Source: Candidatus Omnitrophota bacterium (lineage in GTDB: Bacteria; Omnitrophota; Gorgyraeia; Tantalellales; Tantalellaceae). Taken from it: DNA of 14,917 nt. A model generated the notes under the pieces. That model saw only the letters and a program-made list of their open reading frames with translations, had not been told where the DNA came from and searched no databases. The stretch is from the NCBI GenBank assembly GCA_018814505.1, contig JAHIZQ010000170.1:1-14917 (forward strand). Reading direction: 5' to 3'. The position numbers and the translations under genes were made by a program. Positions 13,612 through 14,917 of this stretch are shown here, piece by piece (position 1 is the stretch's first letter; each line of letters opens with the position of its first letter).

Positions 13612-13998
13612 TCATCTCTCTGCCATTATCATCTGTACCTTGGTAGCCTGTAACTGATGCGCCCCGGCATAAAAAAGCCCTATAAACGGAATTATAAAAA
13701 TGCATCCGCCGATAACATCCAGAATGCCTGCTGTACTCATTTCCGTAGGAATGGTTCTTGTCGCCGGGAAAAAACCGTTCTTCTTGGCCATAATAGCTAC
13801 GTCTTCATTTTTAGGGACTCTCATTGTTACCGACCCTTTTCCTTCAAAACTGCCGTTAACAAATATTTCCGCGTCTTTCTCTGAGGCTGTTATTACTAAC
13901 GACTGGGTCGGGGGGGCAAAAACTGAACAACCGCACTGTGTTAATGCCAGAGTTATGATGAGAACTGTTGAAAAAAATATTTGAACGTTTTTTTTCAC
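13612..13998 (-). CDS. PEGA-domain lipoprotein with C-terminal hydrophobic helix
   Basis: The start is set at GTG 13996-13998 because AAAGGAG lies seven bases before it; an upstream in-frame TTG has no such site. The 128-residue product has an N-terminal signal (5-21) and a probable acylated C24 in TQCGC, a slightly atypical lipobox. A PEGA-like domain spans about 31-83 (AEIFVNGSFEGKGSVTMRVP, KKNGFFPATRTI). A hydrophobic helix at about 91-112 (GILDVIGGCIFIIPFIGLFY) follows. PEGA domains are surface modules of unknown mechanism. The gene is alone between the STAS operon and the small calcium-loop gene. No clear terminator follows it. Confidence 0.8.
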   Translation of the reverse strand: MKKNVQIFFSTVLIITLALTQCGCSVFAPPTQSLVITASEKDAEIFVNGSFEGKGSVTMRVPKNEDVAIMAKKNGFFPATRTIPTEMSTAGILDVIGGCIFIIPFIGLFYAGAHQLQATKVQMIMAER

Positions 13999-14101
13999 AA
14001 ATATACTCCTTTCAAATTTTCCATCTGTCAAAATGTTTAACTCATGCCTCTTATGGCACTATAGCAAAATGACTTACATATTGGCATTCGAGTGAATAAA
14101 A

Positions 14102-14125
14102 TGAGCGCATCCATCTAACCGCTCA
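14102..14125 (-). terminator. Possible weak terminator after the small secreted protein
   Basis: TGAGCG at 14102-14107 and CGCTCA at 14120-14125 form a six-base stem with a 12-nt loop, followed on the minus strand by TTTTATT. It begins four bases past the stop codon of the gene at 14129-14386. Confidence 0.4.
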
Positions 14126-14128
14126 GAA

Positions 14129-14386
14129 TCAAATCCAGCTGTCATCATCCTGGGATTTTTCATTTATCATTCCATCGTCTTCATCGAAAGTCTTAAAATC
14201 CGCTACACCGTCATTATCATTGTCGTAGGAGGATACATCCGCGTCTTCGGGAATAGCCTGGCTTGGAACATACTCTTTAGCTTTTGTTTCTTCGGCACAA
14301 GAAGAGCTAGCCTCTTTAACTTCTCCAGCAAAAACTGTGGAACAAATCAACGTTAAAGCTATTGCAATTGCAAACATTTTTCTCAT
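14129..14386 (-). CDS. Small secreted acidic protein with a calcium-loop-like motif
   Basis: The start is ATG 14384-14386, supported by the GGGGGGAG site just before it; a longer in-frame version would start at or before the predicted transcript start. The 85-residue product has a clear signal peptide cut after VFA (residue 20), a short linker, and an acidic C-terminal half. D55-N-D57-N-D59-G60-V-A-D63 fits the D-x-D-x-D-G-x-x-D calcium loop of thrombospondin type 3 and dockerin-like repeats, followed by DEDDG at 68-72. It probably binds calcium outside the cytoplasm; no partner is known. It has its own promoter and a leader of about 107 nt. Confidence 0.75.
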   Translation of the reverse strand: MRKMFAIAIALTLICSTVFAGEVKEASSSCAEETKAKEYVPSQAIPEDADVSSYDNDNDGVADFKTFDEDDGMINEKSQDDDSWI

Positions 14387-14499
14387 AGTCTCCCCCCTTA
14401 TTCTTCTTTTTAATATTCGCTTTTTTTCTTCGATACAACACCTTCTGCGATACACTGGAGACTTCAACGAAAAACAAAGTTGTTTATTTAACAATCGCT

Positions 14500-14528
14500 A
14501 TTATAGTCTTTCCATTGAAACTGTTCAA
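14500..14528 (-). promoter_or_regulatory. Near-consensus housekeeping promoter
   Basis: On the minus strand TTGAAC (14523-14528) is followed after exactly 17 bp by a perfect TATAAT (14500-14505). It is the best promoter in the window. It drives the small secreted protein through a leader of about 107 nt, which holds a near-repeat of TGTATCG followed by AGAAG. Confidence 0.8.
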
Positions 14529-14552
14529 TAATTTAATTGGTTCTGTCATAAT

Positions 14553-14578
14553 CGGGCCGGGACAAGCGCGACCCCTAC
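14553..14578. repeat. 26-nt GC-rich dispersed repeat, copy 1
   Basis: It begins CGGGCCGGGACAAGCGCG and ends CCCCTAC, standing out from the AT-rich surroundings. Its ends and length match copy 2 at 14605-14630. The style (CGGG start, CCCCTAC end) recalls short palindromic repeats scattered through many bacterial genomes. Confidence 0.6.
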
Positions 14579-14604
14579 GATTTCTGCTTTTGTCGAAACA
14601 AAAA

Positions 14605-14630
14605 CGGGAGGACGCAAGGCCCTCCCCTAC
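14605..14630. repeat. 26-nt GC-rich dispersed repeat, copy 2
   Basis: It begins CGGGAGGACGCAAGG and ends CCCTCCCCTAC, with GGGAGG able to pair with CCTCCC as a hairpin. It has the same length, start (CGGG) and end (CCCCTAC) as copy 1, 52 bp apart by start. Confidence 0.65.
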
Positions 14631-14662
14631 ACACTTTCTGATGTTTTTGGTTCTTTTACACA

Positions 14663-14693
14663 AAAACCCTTAGCTTTTTTTGCTAAGGGTTTT
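14663..14693 (-). terminator. Terminator of the tRNA-Asp gene
   Basis: AAAACCCTTAGC (14663-14674) pairs perfectly with GCTAAGGGTTTT (14682-14693) around a 7-nt loop. On the minus strand the stem ends in TTTTT. It lies four bases past the tRNA 3' end. Confidence 0.9.
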
Positions 14694-14696
14694 CTA

Positions 14697-14773
14697 TGGC
14701 GGGGCGGACGGGGATCGAACCCGCGACCTTCGGATCGACAGTCCGACGTTCTAACCAGCTGAACTACCACCCC
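14697..14773 (-). tRNA. tRNA-Asp (GTC)
   Basis: The 77-nt gene folds as a complete cloverleaf: acceptor GGGGTGG with CCGCCCC (one G-U pair), anticodon stem TCGGA/TCCGA with loop CTGTCGA giving anticodon GTC, TTCGAAC T-loop, discriminator G and an encoded CCA end at 14697-14699. Confidence 0.97.
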
Positions 14774-14801
14774 ACATATGTACTTACTGTCTGTCAAAAT
14801 T

Positions 14802-14830
14802 CGTATACCAAAATAATATTAAAATTTCAA
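14802..14830 (-). promoter_or_regulatory. Possible promoter between the two tRNAs
   Basis: On the minus strand TTGAAA (14825-14830) is followed after 17 bp by TATACG (14802-14807), about 28 bp before tRNA-Asp. The tRNA could instead be co-transcribed from the tRNA-Val promoter off the window. Confidence 0.4.
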
Positions 14831-14845
14831 AACCATATCGAAAAA

Positions 14846-14917
14846 TGGTGGGCGATGTAGGAGTCGAACCTACGACATCTACCTTGTAAGGGTAGCGCTC
14901 TAAACCAACTGAGCTAA
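14846..14917 (-). tRNA. tRNA-Val (TAC), 5' end off the window
   Basis: Anticodon stem CTACC/GGTAG with loop CTTACAA gives anticodon TAC. The T-arm GTAGG/CCTAC with TTCGACT and an encoded CCA (14846-14848) are present. The 3' acceptor strand ATCGCCC implies a 5' GGGCGAT, of which about six bases lie beyond the right edge. Confidence 0.94.

Noticed and set aside
13999..14031. Upstream TTG start for the PEGA lipoprotein
   Set aside because: The AAAGGAG site lies before the internal GTG, which also places the signal peptide at the N-terminus.
14005..14031. TTGACA at 14026-14031 as a promoter -35 box
   Set aside because: The only good -10-like sequence is about 20 bp away and would leave almost no leader before the ribosome binding site.
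14387..14494. N-terminal extension of the small calcium-loop protein
   Set aside because: It would start at or before the predicted transcript start, and the signal peptide and ribosome binding site fit the internal ATG.

Overview
The window looks like chromosomal DNA of an uncultured, AT-rich Gram-negative-type bacterium. It holds lipoproteins, many secreted coiled-coil proteins, strong AAGGAGG-type ribosome binding sites and tRNAs with encoded CCA. The protein style (PEGA domains, secreted coiled coils, a SpoIIE-type phosphatase, GC-rich dispersed repeats) recalls Omnitrophota or related candidate phyla. That placement is inference from memory, not a computed result. Every gene recognised lies on the minus strand, so transcription runs from high to low coordinates. 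No plus-strand gene, transposase, CRISPR array or phage gene was seen.

From right to left: a partial tRNA-Val and a complete tRNA-Asp with its own terminator (14663-14917), next to two 26-nt GC-rich repeats. Then a small secreted protein with a calcium-loop-like motif behind a near-consensus promoter, and a PEGA lipoprotein. Then a STAS-domain protein overlapping by 4 nt a coiled-coil lipoprotein, closed by a strong terminator (12631-12667). Then a helix-turn-helix protein and a secreted coiled-coil protein.

The largest unit starts at a promoter near 11390 and appears to run to about 3390. It encodes a tiny membrane protein, a 78-residue PC4-like protein, a membrane-anchored PEGA/beta-propeller-like protein, a processive GT2 glycosyltransferase, a secreted TIM-barrel glycoside hydrolase, a sugar porter of the major facilitator superfamily, a GT-B glycosyltransferase and a histidine-rich membrane protein. 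Together these suggest synthesis, trimming and sugar uptake for a surface glycan. Left of it are two overlapping-style secreted genes, one with 45-bp tandem repeats, then a terminator, a stand-alone CheY-like response regulator and the first 507 codons of a Cache-HAMP-SpoIIE sensor phosphatase running off the left edge.

Themes that recur: a secreted module shared by two separate proteins (2340-2738 and 11475-11897), two PEGA proteins, and two halves of a possible partner-switching system (SpoIIE phosphatase and STAS protein) at opposite ends of the window. The STAS protein has glycine at the usual phosphoserine position.
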